A stretch of DNA of 64,000 nucleotides from BA4 sp044376575 (GTDB lineage Bacteria; Bacteroidota; Bacteroidia; CAIKAF01). The position numbers and the translations under genes were made by a program. Under the pieces are notes generated by a model. It was not told the DNA's origin. It made no database searches and saw nothing but the letters and a program-made list of their open reading frames with translations. Numbering within the stretch: the first letter of the stretch is position 1; every line of letters starts with the position of its first letter. The stretch is from contig JBILKR010000002.1 of the NCBI GenBank assembly GCA_044376575.1, positions 146,704 through 210,703 of the forward strand, written 5' to 3'. This document shows positions 26,727 to 36,300 of this stretch, piece after piece.

Positions 26727-28025
26727 ATGAAAATAAAAATTTCTTTCAGTTATTCAGAAAAAAGAAATTACATCGCTGGTATTTTACTTTTTATAATCTA
26801 TGTAATCATTCACTTCAATTATATTTTAAAATCCCCCATCTGGAACCCCAACGACGAATTAGCTCATGTTGATTATATAGACAGAATCGTAAACGAAAAA
26901 CGCTTTGTTAAGGACGGAGAGCTTATCTCTGATCGTTCTTTCCAATTTCACAATGACTTGAAAGTAATTAATTACGTTGGTTTCGACGGAAAAAAAGAAC
27001 ACCTTTTTATAATCGGTAATTCTTATGAAGCCCATCAGCCGCCAATATATTACTTATTGATGGCTACACCATATTACTTCATTATGAATTCAGATTTAAA
27101 TCCTGTAATGAAACTTACTTTGCTTCGAATCTTTTCATACGTATTTCATCTGTTAGGAATCATTCTCATTTTTGCGATATTTAAAGAAATTAACGCTTAT
27201 TTTAAACACCATGTTTTTACTTTAGATTTTCAATTGATTACTGCTCTTTTTATTTTAATTACTACAATGCATAATCGTGCTGGCATAAACAATGACCAGT
27301 TGAATTTATTAGCTGTTAATTTATCCATTTACTTTACTATCAGATATCTTAAAACAAAACATATCAAATATGCTTTTGCTATTAGTTTATGGGGGTGTAT
27401 TAGTTTTTTCATAAAATATACCAATGGATTAATCAGCCTGATTTTAGGAATATTTTTATTTGCTGAATGGATAAAAACAATAGATAAAAAAAGATTATTT
27501 CCACTTGTCTTTATTCCATTTTTTGCAATTCCTTTATTTTTTATAAATAGTGGAATACAGAATGGCTGGAATAACATTCTTAATAATAAAATCAATGGCC
27601 AACTTTTTGTTTTCTTTAGTCCGGGGATGCTCTCTTTTTTAGATTTTTTTAAATTTCATTGGTTCGAATTTTTCAATTTAGAATATCTTGGAATTAAAAA
27701 TTTATACTTTCAATATGCTGGTTTTTTATTTTATGGATTGGCGATTATTCTTTGGATATATTATATGACTCGAAGAAAAGTAAATATAATATGGACCATA
27801 TCTCTTTTTATTACACTTATTCTTTATATAATCATACTTCTGTTAAGCAATTATGTTTGTTGTGTCGCTTGGTATTCAATACGGTTATATTCCGGCTACA
27901 TGATATTTATCACACTGGCTTTATTGGGATGGCTTGCAGTAGATAACAACCTGACGAAACATTTAAGAACTGTTGTAATTATGTTTCTATTTGTTCCTTT
28001 GATCTACTTCTTTTTTAAAAATTGA
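26727..28025 (+). CDS. GT-C-like multi-pass membrane protein (copy 1; DUF2142-like)
   Basis: 432 residues with about ten hydrophobic helices. The first extracytoplasmic loop has WNPNDELAHVDYID, an acidic pair followed by AH as in GT-C type glycosyltransferases and DUF2142 proteins. HQPPIYYLLM follows, and a NNDQLN motif lies near residue 190. It is probably a polyprenyl-phosphate-sugar-dependent glycosyltransferase; sugar and acceptor are unknown. It overlaps the next gene by an ATGA junction and follows the AlgX-like gene by 6 bp. It is a paralogue of the following gene. Confidence 0.6.
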   Translation: MKIKISFSYSEKRNYIAGILLFIIYVIIHFNYILKSPIWNPNDELAHVDYIDRIVNEKRFVKDGELISDRSFQFHNDLKVINYVGFDGKKEHLFIIGNSYEAHQPPIYYLLMATPYYFIMNSDLNPVMKLTLLRIFSYVFHLLGIILIFAIFKEINAYFKHHVFTLDFQLITALFILITTMHNRAGINNDQLNLLAVNLSIYFTIRYLKTKHIKYAFAISLWGCISFFIKYTNGLISLILGIFLFAEWIKTIDKKRLFPLVFIPFFAIPLFFINSGIQNGWNNILNNKINGQLFVFFSPGMLSFLDFFKFHWFEFFNLEYLGIKNLYFQYAGFLFYGLAIILWIYYMTRRKVNIIWTISLFITLILYIIILLLSNYVCCVAWYSIRLYSGYMIFITLALLGWLAVDNNLTKHLRTVVIMFLFVPLIYFFFKN

Positions 28026-29233
28026 TGATGGTAAATAAAACATTTCGATTTTTATTATTTGTATTGATTGTTATCATTTCATGGATTGATTTACAGTATA
28101 TGTATAAACAGCCAATATGGGGAGATGTGGATGAAATTGCTCATTTCGATTATATTGAAAAAATAAGTAATGGCAATCTAAAATATGACAATGATGTATT
28201 TATTGAAAAAGAAGTATTACAATCATTATCAGAACTTCATTGGAAAAAACCTGAGAATTATAATGGAGATATACATCAAATTGGATTGACAGGTATTTCA
28301 TATGAATTACACCAACCACCTTTATATTACGGACTAATGAGCATTCCAAATATCATTGCAAAATGGATGCAGGTTGATATTTCAGAAAGAGTATTATTGA
28401 TAAGAATCATCAGTTGGTTATTGTTCTTCGCAGGTATATTTATAGGCTTTTTGTTGATTAAAAAAGTCCAAAAGGATGCGTTTGGAAATATAAAAATTCC
28501 ACTTGGTGAGATCTTCATTATTTTTTCCATTTGTGCCGGTGCTTATGATCGTTATGGAGTATCTAACGATGTAATTTCAGTAACGGTAATTAATCTCCAT
28601 TTTTGGATTTTTTACAGATTTATAAAACATAACAGCAATTCTTTATTTCTTCTTGTTCAAGTCAGCATTTTATTGATTCTTTTCAGCAAACAAACCAATT
28701 GGCCTATTGCCTTTGTTTCATGGGCGCTTTGTCTGTATTTAAAATTAAAAAAAGATCGATTTAATTTTTGCCAATTATTAATTTCGTTATGCATTTACAT
28801 TCCCTTTATTATTTATCTGATTATATTCATTACTCAACAAACGGAAATATCTGTTAGCAAATCAATCTTTAACAGTTACCTTCCGGCTGGAATTTTTGAT
28901 TTTAATTCATTTATTCAAATCCTTTTTGAAAACACATTTGATTTACAGATTTTTCACTTGAATCCATTTCTGTGGAGGCCGTGGATCTTAATAATTTTTA
29001 TACTTCAGCTAATCAGTATAACCTGGCTATCATTAAAAAATATTGTATTTCGATTATCTCTGGTATACCTAATTATCCTGACAATTATGATGTTTGTATT
29101 AAACAAGTGGGTTGGAGGAGTTCACTGGTATGCATTCCGGCACTATACCGGATATTCCTTAATCATTTTCTTATTTATCATCAGCCCAATCATTTTAACC
29201 GAGCGTTTAATTACAAGAAAATATATTATATAA
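28025..29233 (+). CDS. GT-C-like multi-pass membrane protein (copy 2; DUF2142-like)
   Basis: About 402 residues. The start is the ATG at 28025 (an upstream TTG adds only one residue). It shares with its neighbour the motifs WGDVDEIAHFDYIEK, HQPPLYYGLM and a SNDV.S motif in the same order and at similar spacing, so the two look like a diverged tandem duplication. There are about ten membrane helices. Probable function: glycosyltransferase acting on the outer face of the inner membrane. Its stop codon lies 2 bp from that of the convergent acyltransferase-3 gene. Confidence 0.6.
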   Translation: MMVNKTFRFLLFVLIVIISWIDLQYMYKQPIWGDVDEIAHFDYIEKISNGNLKYDNDVFIEKEVLQSLSELHWKKPENYNGDIHQIGLTGISYELHQPPLYYGLMSIPNIIAKWMQVDISERVLLIRIISWLLFFAGIFIGFLLIKKVQKDAFGNIKIPLGEIFIIFSICAGAYDRYGVSNDVISVTVINLHFWIFYRFIKHNSNSLFLLVQVSILLILFSKQTNWPIAFVSWALCLYLKLKKDRFNFCQLLISLCIYIPFIIYLIIFITQQTEISVSKSIFNSYLPAGIFDFNSFIQILFENTFDLQIFHLNPFLWRPWILIIFILQLISITWLSLKNIVFRLSLVYLIILTIMMFVLNKWVGGVHWYAFRHYTGYSLIIFLFIISPIILTERLITRKYII

Positions 29234-29235
29234 CA

Positions 29236-30396
29236 TCAGGAAACCATTCCTTGAAATATTTTCTTTATAGCTTGATGATTTCTTAATTGCATCACCGGAT
29301 ATTCAATCAACACATATAGCAAATAAGAAATAATGATAGTTAAACTCCAAAATAAAATATACAATAGCCCTTCCGTTATAAAATCAGAACGGAATATATA
29401 TTGCACCTCATTTCTATAAGCTAGCAAAAGATGCATAACAGAAGAATTTACCAGATAGATAGAGTAAGATATAACACTTATAAATATAATACACTTTGTT
29501 ATTATATTTTTTCTGAAATGAAAAGCACTCAAAGCAGGTAACAAAAACAATGTAGCAATGGATATTACTGTAAAAGAAAATACAGAATCGTAAAAATAAT
29601 TATTGGAAAAGGAAGGGAAATAAAAGCGCGCCAATAAATGCAACATGATTCCCGCAAACAGAAAGTATAATTTATATTTATTCCAGTAAGTAGAATGATA
29701 GTGCATAACATAAGCCCCAAAAACTCCATACATCAAACTATCCAGCCTAGTTACAACCTGCCTTCTAAAGAAATCATCCCATTCAAAAATATTTGTAATT
29801 TGCAATTCGTTGAATCTATAAATCCTGAATATAATTGATCCCACAGTGATTAAAAAAACAATAATCAGCGTAGAATTTTTCACAGAAAACCTAAAGAATA
29901 TAATCAGGGGTAAAAACATTAAAGGTAGCAGGATGTAAAACCATTCTTCAATACTTAGGCTCCAGGCTTCAGCAAAAAACCAGGGGTGTGGAGAATATAT
30001 ATTTTGTGCAAAAAAATAAAAGGGTGGCAATACAGAAATTGTTATATCTTTTACAAACTGCAAATGAATAATAGCTAAAACAGTTAAAACAATATAATAC
30101 GCTGGGAGTGTTCTGAACCACCTGCGCATCCAAAAATGAAAAAATAATTTTACTGAAACTGTATTTTTTTCTAGTGATTTTAGCCAGATACCGCCAATTA
30201 AAAACCCACTAAGCACAAAAAATATTGTTACCCCATCAAATAGAAAGTATTGGGTCAATTGATAAGCCCTTCCTGTTAAAAACAATGAGCCATGACCTAA
30301 CAAAATAAAAATGATAGCCAATGCACGAAGCAAATCCAATCCAAATATTCTATCCTGTTGAAAGGAGAAATTAAAAAGTTTCAAGAATCGCCGCAT
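29236..30396 (-). CDS. Acyltransferase family 3 membrane protein
   Basis: 386 residues with about ten helices. The N-terminal signature FGLDLLRALAIIFILLGHGS carries the conserved His of the acyltransferase-3 (OafA/NodX) family, followed by FDGVTIFFVLSGFLIGG. WFFAEAWSLSIEEWFYILLP is also characteristic. Such enzymes O-acylate surface polysaccharides or lipids. Convergent with the GT-C pair, it supports a glycan-modification locus. Confidence 0.92.
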   Translation of the reverse strand: MRRFLKLFNFSFQQDRIFGLDLLRALAIIFILLGHGSLFLTGRAYQLTQYFLFDGVTIFFVLSGFLIGGIWLKSLEKNTVSVKLFFHFWMRRWFRTLPAYYIVLTVLAIIHLQFVKDITISVLPPFYFFAQNIYSPHPWFFAEAWSLSIEEWFYILLPLMFLPLIIFFRFSVKNSTLIIVFLITVGSIIFRIYRFNELQITNIFEWDDFFRRQVVTRLDSLMYGVFGAYVMHYHSTYWNKYKLYFLFAGIMLHLLARFYFPSFSNNYFYDSVFSFTVISIATLFLLPALSAFHFRKNIITKCIIFISVISYSIYLVNSSVMHLLLAYRNEVQYIFRSDFITEGLLYILFWSLTIIISYLLYVLIEYPVMQLRNHQAIKKIFQGMVS

Positions 30397-30423
30397 TGAT
30401 TAATATCAAATATAAAAACACGC

Positions 30424-31083
30424 TTAGTCTTTTTCTACCAACCCCTGCGCATAAGCATAATTAATAAGTTCAGATGCGCTTTTACAGGAGAGTTTTTTGA
30501 GAATATTTTTACGATGCGTATAAACAGTATGCATGCTCAGACAAAGATCATCGGCAATTTCTTTTGTAGATTTACCTAGGGAAACTAATTTAAAGATTTC
30601 CATTTCTCTACCCGAAAGGTCTTCATGCAATAATTTTTTAGGCGCCTGTTTATGGAAACTCATTTCGATAAGAACTTCTACCACCTTCGCACTAAAGTAT
30701 TTTCCACCTGCTAAAATAGCCCTGCAAGCTCCTACTAATTCTTCCTGATCTGCTTGTGTGGTAATGAATCCCTGTATATGTATTTTATGTAAATGATAAA
30801 TACTTTCCTTGTCAAAATCAGAAATCATCAACACTTTGTGTAAAGAAAGGAATTGATCATTCAAATTAAGGTTTTCCTCTGAAAAAAAATCACCAAGTTT
30901 TCGGTCAATAATAATCAGGTCTGGACCTAAGGCTGACACAACATTTTTAAAATCATCCGGAGAAAGGGATGTTCCACAAACTGAAAAACCCGGAATAGCA
31001 TCCAAAATAGACTTTATTCCCTGCAACAACAACTGTTGTTCACTGGCAATAAAAACCCGAACATTTGAATGACTGTTATACAT
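30424..31083 (-). CDS. LuxR/NarL-type response regulator with an eroded receiver domain
   Basis: 219 residues: receiver domain (about 8-125) and C-terminal LuxR HTH (about 155-215, LSGREMEIFKLVSLGKSTKEIADDLCLSMHTVYTHRKNI quoted in part). The phospho-acceptor Asp60 (LIIID) is present. The N-terminal acidic pair is Ser14-Glu15 instead of Asp-Asp, and the conserved Lys of the GxLLK position is Thr109. These changes suggest weak or absent phospho-switching. No histidine kinase is adjacent, so the signal and targets are unknown. It lies 27 bp upstream of the acyltransferase gene on the same strand. Confidence 0.88.
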   Translation of the reverse strand: MYNSHSNVRVFIASEQQLLLQGIKSILDAIPGFSVCGTSLSPDDFKNVVSALGPDLIIIDRKLGDFFSEENLNLNDQFLSLHKVLMISDFDKESIYHLHKIHIQGFITTQADQEELVGACRAILAGGKYFSAKVVEVLIEMSFHKQAPKKLLHEDLSGREMEIFKLVSLGKSTKEIADDLCLSMHTVYTHRKNILKKLSCKSASELINYAYAQGLVEKD

Positions 31084-31203
31084 AAGCGTTACAAAATTGC
31101 AAAAAAAAATTGAGTATTCTATTAGAAGTAAACAAGTCTGCGGGTTTGATGTTTATTAATTATCAAATAAAAATTAAAATTCTTAAGCGTGAGGATAATT
31201 TGA

Positions 31204-31211
31204 TACTTTTG
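31204..31211 (+). promoter_or_regulatory. -7 promoter box for the polyprenyl synthase gene
   Basis: TACTTTTG fits TAnnTTTG and ends 19 nt before the ATG at 31231. No good -33 TTG is present. Confidence 0.4.
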
Positions 31212-31230
31212 AACTGAATGTAATAATCGT

Positions 31231-32205
31231 ATGTCGGAACTGAATAAAATCAAAAAACCTATTGAAAAGGAAATGATTGAATTTGAAAAACAATTCAGTC
31301 AGTCTATGAAAAGTTCTGTTCCATTACTGGATAAGATTACCGGATATATTGTAAAGCGCAAAGGAAAGCAGATCAGGCCGATGTTTGTATTCCTCTCTGC
31401 ACATATTGCCGGTGGTGCAAATGAGTCCACTTACAGGGCAGGAAATCTCATTGAATTATTGCATACAGCAACTCTGGTTCACGACGATGTAGTTGATGAC
31501 AGTAATGAAAGACGTGGGTTTTTCTCTATCAATGCACTATGGAAAAATAAAATTGCTGTATTGGTTGGTGATTTTTTACTTTCAAAGGGGTTGTTACTGG
31601 CTACACGAAACAATGATTTTCATTTATTACAGATTGTTTCAGAAGCGGTAGAATTGATGAGTGAAGGAGAATTGCTCCAAATTGAGAAGGCCAGAAGACT
31701 TGATATCAAAGAAGATATTTATTTTGAAATTATCCGCAGAAAAACAGCATCTCTAATAGCCTCCTGTTGTGCTTGTGGAGCGGCCTCTGCAGGCGCTGAT
31801 CATGATACCATAAAATTCATGAATGAGTTTGGTGAAAAAATTGGTATTGCCTTTCAAATTAAAGACGATGTTTTCGATTATCAGAACAGTTCAATTATAG
31901 GCAAGCCTACAGGCATTGATATCAAAGAACAAAAAATGACATTGCCTTTGATATATGCATTAAATCAGTCAACTGACAAGAAGAAAAAGGAAATCATCAG
32001 CATTGTTAAAAACAATAATAACGATCCGCAAAAAGTTGATGAAGTTATTCAATTTGTTAAAACAAGCGGCGGTATTGAATATGCCGAAAAGAAAATGTAT
32101 GAGTATCGGGATGATGCGCTCAATATGCTTTCAAGGTTTGAGGATTCTGTATATAAAGAATCTTTGATCGCCTTGGTGCAATTTACTACTGAAAGAAAAT
32201 TTTAA
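31231..32205 (+). CDS. Polyprenyl diphosphate synthase (long-chain trans-prenyltransferase)
   Basis: Condenses isopentenyl diphosphate onto an allylic diphosphate, probably to make the side chain of the respiratory quinone. 324 residues. The first aspartate-rich motif is D85-D-V-V-D89, with KQIRP upstream; the second is D212-D-V-F-D216 in FQIKDDVFDYQ. Chain length cannot be read with certainty, but the type resembles octaprenyl/heptaprenyl synthases (IspB/HepT). It stands alone and converges on a lipoprotein gene. Confidence 0.93.
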   Translation: MSELNKIKKPIEKEMIEFEKQFSQSMKSSVPLLDKITGYIVKRKGKQIRPMFVFLSAHIAGGANESTYRAGNLIELLHTATLVHDDVVDDSNERRGFFSINALWKNKIAVLVGDFLLSKGLLLATRNNDFHLLQIVSEAVELMSEGELLQIEKARRLDIKEDIYFEIIRRKTASLIASCCACGAASAGADHDTIKFMNEFGEKIGIAFQIKDDVFDYQNSSIIGKPTGIDIKEQKMTLPLIYALNQSTDKKKKEIISIVKNNNNDPQKVDEVIQFVKTSGGIEYAEKKMYEYRDDALNMLSRFEDSVYKESLIALVQFTTERKF

Positions 32206-32207
32206 TT

Positions 32208-32654
32208 TTAAAATGCACGAGAAGAAAATTCTCCATTTTGCACAATTAATGTTGTGCTTCCTGATACCAGCGTGCCTGAAAAATAACCTTCCACCAAATT
32301 GCTTCCAACCTGAATTAATTCAATGTTTCCAGTGGCATCCTCATCATTTGTGGTAAATGTCTGAACACCATTCGAGAATTCAATATATCCGGGAGAATTT
32401 GATCCTTCTGTACATTCATATACACCGGGAACATTGAGATTTGTTCTTATTTTAATTGTCCATGGGTTTCCATTTGCTTGTAAAAAACAACCCGTGGCAC
32501 TACCAAATGAAATATACTGTGCTTCAACAACTGATTCTTCCCTGAATGTATCTCCGTTTATCTTACATTCTATGTATGAAGTATAATCAGTACAAGAATT
32601 ACTAAGAGTAATGAATATAATAATTGAAAAGAGATATGTAATCGACTTCAACAT
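32208..32654 (-). CDS. Putative lipoprotein of unknown function
   Basis: 148 residues. The N-terminal hydrophobic helix ends in SNSCTDY (Cys21), a probable lipobox. The mature part appears all-beta (ECKINGDTFRE, IKIRTNLNVPGVYECTEG, GYIEFSNGVQTFTTNDEDATGN quoted in part, LVEGYFSGTLV) and resembles small Bacteroidota lipoproteins found near cell-surface genes. I recognise no named family. It is divergent from the deacetylase gene. Confidence 0.75.
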   Translation of the reverse strand: MLKSITYLFSIIIFITLSNSCTDYTSYIECKINGDTFREESVVEAQYISFGSATGCFLQANGNPWTIKIRTNLNVPGVYECTEGSNSPGYIEFSNGVQTFTTNDEDATGNIELIQVGSNLVEGYFSGTLVSGSTTLIVQNGEFSSRAF

Positions 32655-32689
32655 AATATCATAATTTTATGGCAATGTAAAAGTTTCTG

Positions 32690-33325
32690 TTGAAGAATAA
32701 AAAAACATATTTCAAATACGCTTTCATCCCAGAATGGCTTATGTCTCTATTGCCATGGGCTGTTTGGAGATTTTCAAATAAAGAACCTGTCATCTACCTT
32801 ACATTTGATGACGGGCCGCATCCTAATACAACCAATCAAATTCTTGAAATACTTAACCAATTTAAAGCAAAAGCAACATTTTTCTGTACCGGAAAACAAA
32901 TAGAATTATATCCTGAATTATTCAACTCAATTAAATACAATGGTCACCAGGTTGGCAATCACACCTATCAGCACAGTAATGGATTAAAAATTAATTTCTC
33001 GAATTATATCAATGAAATAATTGCCACCGAAAAGTATATTCAAAATAAATTATTCAGACCCCCTTATGGTAAAATGAGTTTAAGAAAATGGTGGTTCCTT
33101 CGTAACAAATACAAAATTATCATGTGGGATGTGATGGGCTTTGATTTTGATCAACAACTTTCAGCAAATGATTGTGCGGAACTGATTATCAAAAAAGCAA
33201 AATCAGGATCAATTATCGTATTACACGAAAACGAAAAATCATCAGATAAAGTAGCAGTGATAACGCGGATTGTATTAGATCATTTTTCAAAAAAAGGATT
33301 TAAACTCTCCTCTATTCCACTATAG
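32690..33325 (+). CDS. Polysaccharide deacetylase family protein (NodB domain)
   Basis: 211 residues. NodB motifs in order: LTFDDGPHP (catalytic base Asp and metal Asp), GNHTYQHSN (HxxxH metal ligands), FRPPYGKM, WDVMGFDFD and IIVLHENEKS. Likely a de-N-acetylase acting on peptidoglycan or surface glycan. The start is TTG at 32690: upstream ATGs are out of frame or stopped, and an internal ATG at about 32740 would cut into the conserved N-terminal tryptophan-rich segment. No signal peptide is evident, so the location is unclear. Confidence 0.88.
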   Translation: MKNKKTYFKYAFIPEWLMSLLPWAVWRFSNKEPVIYLTFDDGPHPNTTNQILEILNQFKAKATFFCTGKQIELYPELFNSIKYNGHQVGNHTYQHSNGLKINFSNYINEIIATEKYIQNKLFRPPYGKMSLRKWWFLRNKYKIIMWDVMGFDFDQQLSANDCAELIIKKAKSGSIIVLHENEKSSDKVAVITRIVLDHFSKKGFKLSSIPL

Positions 33326-33338
33326 TTCAGCATTTTAA

Positions 33339-33366
33339 TTGTTTTTCTGCAAAATCACTACCTTTG
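33339..33366 (+). promoter_or_regulatory. Predicted promoter of ileS-dksA
   Basis: TTG (33339-33341), a 17-bp spacer and TACCTTTG (33359-33366) form a full Bacteroidota -33/-7 promoter. Transcription would start near 33372, which favours the ATG at 33392 over the in-frame TTG at 33374 as the ileS start. Confidence 0.65.
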
Positions 33367-33391
33367 CACACTTTTGATTAGTGGTTTTACA

Positions 33392-36300
33392 ATGAAAAAA
33401 ATATATTCAGAATACAAGCAACTCAATCTTCCAGAAGTTAATAAAGAAATATTAGCATACTGGAAAAAGGATAATGTATTTCAACAGAGTATTGAAACGC
33501 GCAAGGGTAATCCGTCCTTTACATTTTATGAAGGGCCACCGTCTGCCAATGGGATGCCCGGAATTCATCACGTGATGGCACGTGCCATTAAAGATATTTT
33601 TTGTCGATACAAAACACTTCAGGGATATCAGGTAAACAGAAAAGCCGGATGGGATACGCATGGTTTACCCGTAGAACTTCAGGTTGAAAAAGAGCTTGGA
33701 ATTACAAAAGATGACATTGGAACAAAAATATCCATTGAAGACTATAATAAGGAATGCCGCAAGGCTGTGATGAAATATACTGATGTATGGAACCGGCTTA
33801 CCGAAGAAATGGGATACTGGGTTGATATGCAAAACCCATATATTACGTATGAAAATAAATACATTGAAACGGTATGGTGGTTGTTATCTGAATTTCATAG
33901 AAAAGGCTTACTATATAAAGGATACACAATTCAGCCCTATTCACCGGCTGCAGGAACCGGTCTAAGCACTCACGAACTAAATCAGCCCGGATGTTACAAA
34001 CAAGTAAAAGATACAACCGTTGTTGCTCAGTTTAAAATCAAAGATCACAACGGACTGAATCTTCCTGAATCAACATATATGCTGGCCTGGACGACAACGC
34101 CATGGACTTTACCAAGCAATACAGCGCTAGCGGTTGGAAAAGAAATAGAATACGTGCTTATAGCAACCGTAAACCCATACACAGGTAGCCCAATTCATGT
34201 GATTTTAGCTAAAGACCTGATGGGAAAATATTTTCAACCTGAAAATGAAAATAGTTCTTTTGATGATTTTAAAACCGGCGATAAAAAAATACCTTATCGT
34301 GTAATAAATACACTAAGAGGAAATCAACTGGCAGGTATTCGTTATGAACAACTACTACCCTATGCTCAGCCTAATGACGGAGATGCATTCAAGGTAATTG
34401 TCGGTGATTTTGTAAGTACAGAAGATGGTACTGGAATTGTACATATAGCACCAAGTTTCGGTAGCGATGACTTTAGGGTAGCACGTCAAAATGGAATAGG
34501 ATCTTTAACACTTGTTGATCGCAGAGGACGTTTTACTGATGAGGTTACAGATTTTGCCGGCGAATATGTAAAAGAACAATATCTGTCAACAAAAGAATTA
34601 GAAGAAGAAAAAAACAAGCAAGGAAAAGACAAATATCTTTCAGTTGATGAACGTATCTCAATAAAATTAAAACAGGAAAACAAGGCATTTAAAGTTGAAA
34701 AATACGAACACTCATATCCTCATTGCTGGAGAACAGATAAGCCTGTTTTATATTATCCTTTAGATTCATGGTTTATTAAAACAACAGCGATAAAGTCGAG
34801 GCTCATTGAACTGAATGCAAGCATTCAATGGAAGCCGGAATCTACAGGTACCGGCAGGTTTGCAAACTGGTTGGAAAATCTTGTTGACTGGAATTTATCC
34901 CGTTCACGTTATTGGGGAATACCCCTTCCAATCTGGAGAACAGAAGACGGAACAGAGGAAGTATGTATTCATTCTGTAAAAGAACTGTCAGAAAAAATAG
35001 ACGAGGCCGTTGCCAAAGGAATAATGAAAAATAATCCTTATGCATTGATGAATGGAGATCCGGATTATGATTCAATTGACCTACATCGACCGTATGTTGA
35101 TGACATCGTTCTGGTATCAAGCAGCGGAAAAGCGATGTATCGTGAAAAAGATCTGATTGATGTGTGGTTTGACAGTGGAGCCATGCCTTATGCGCAACAA
35201 CATTATCCATTTGAGAATAAAGATCAGATTGATGGGAAACGAGCATTCCCTGCAGATTTTATTGCAGAAGGAGTTGACCAAACAAGAGGGTGGTTCTTTA
35301 CACTACATGTAATTGCTGCAGGAATTTTTGATTCAGTTGCTTATAAAACAGTTATCTCAAATGGACTGGTACTGGACAAACACGGTCAAAAAATGTCTAA
35401 AAGATTAGGCAATGCCGTAGATCCTTTTGAAGCCATGAATAAATATGGTTCAGATGCATTGCGCTGGTATATGATCTCAAATGCACAACCCTGGGACAAT
35501 TTAAAATTTGACTCAGAAGGAATAGTTGAGGTACAGCGAAAATATTTCGGCACATTATTCAATACCTATAATTTTTATGCCCTGTACGCAAATGTTGATG
35601 AATTTGTATATGATACAAACCAGATCATTCCTGTTCAGCAGCGTCCTGAATTTGACAGATGGATTCTTTCCCGCTTAAATGCCGTGGTTCAGGAAGTAAC
35701 CGAAGAACTTGATAACTATGAACCGACCAGAGCAACGAGAATCGTTCAAGATTTTGTTTGTGATGATCTAAGCAACTGGTATATACGATTATCAAGAAGG
35801 CGTTTCTGGAAGGGCGAATTAAATGATGATAAACGATCTGCGTACCAAACACTTTATGAATGTTTGCGAAGCATCTCCATTATGATGAGCCCTGTGGCTC
35901 CTTTCTTTGCAGAAAAAATTTATCAGGATCTCAATCCGGGCAAGAATGAATCTGTTCACTTGCAGACCTTCCCAAAATATGATGAATCAATAGCAGATCA
36001 TGAACTGAATGAAAGCATGAAACTGGCACAGTTATTTTCATCCATGGTTTTGTCACTGCGTAAAAAACAAAACATTCGAGTTCGCCAGCCGCTCCAAAAA
36101 ATTCTAATTCCGACTGATCAAGCGGAAGTAAAAGAAAGAATTCATAGAATTTCAGATCTCATTAAAAGCGAAACCAATGTTCGTGAAATTGAGTTTATAT
36201 CTATGCAATCTGATTTTATAAAGAAAAAAACAAAAGCAGATTTCAAAAAACTTGGTCCCAAGTATGGTAAATTAATGAAAGAAGTTGCACAGTGGGTATC

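Noticed and set aside
33374..33391. TTG start six codons upstream of the ileS ATG
   Set aside because: The predicted promoter places the transcript start only about 1-3 nt before it, and IleS homologues start at the MKKIYSEYKQ position.
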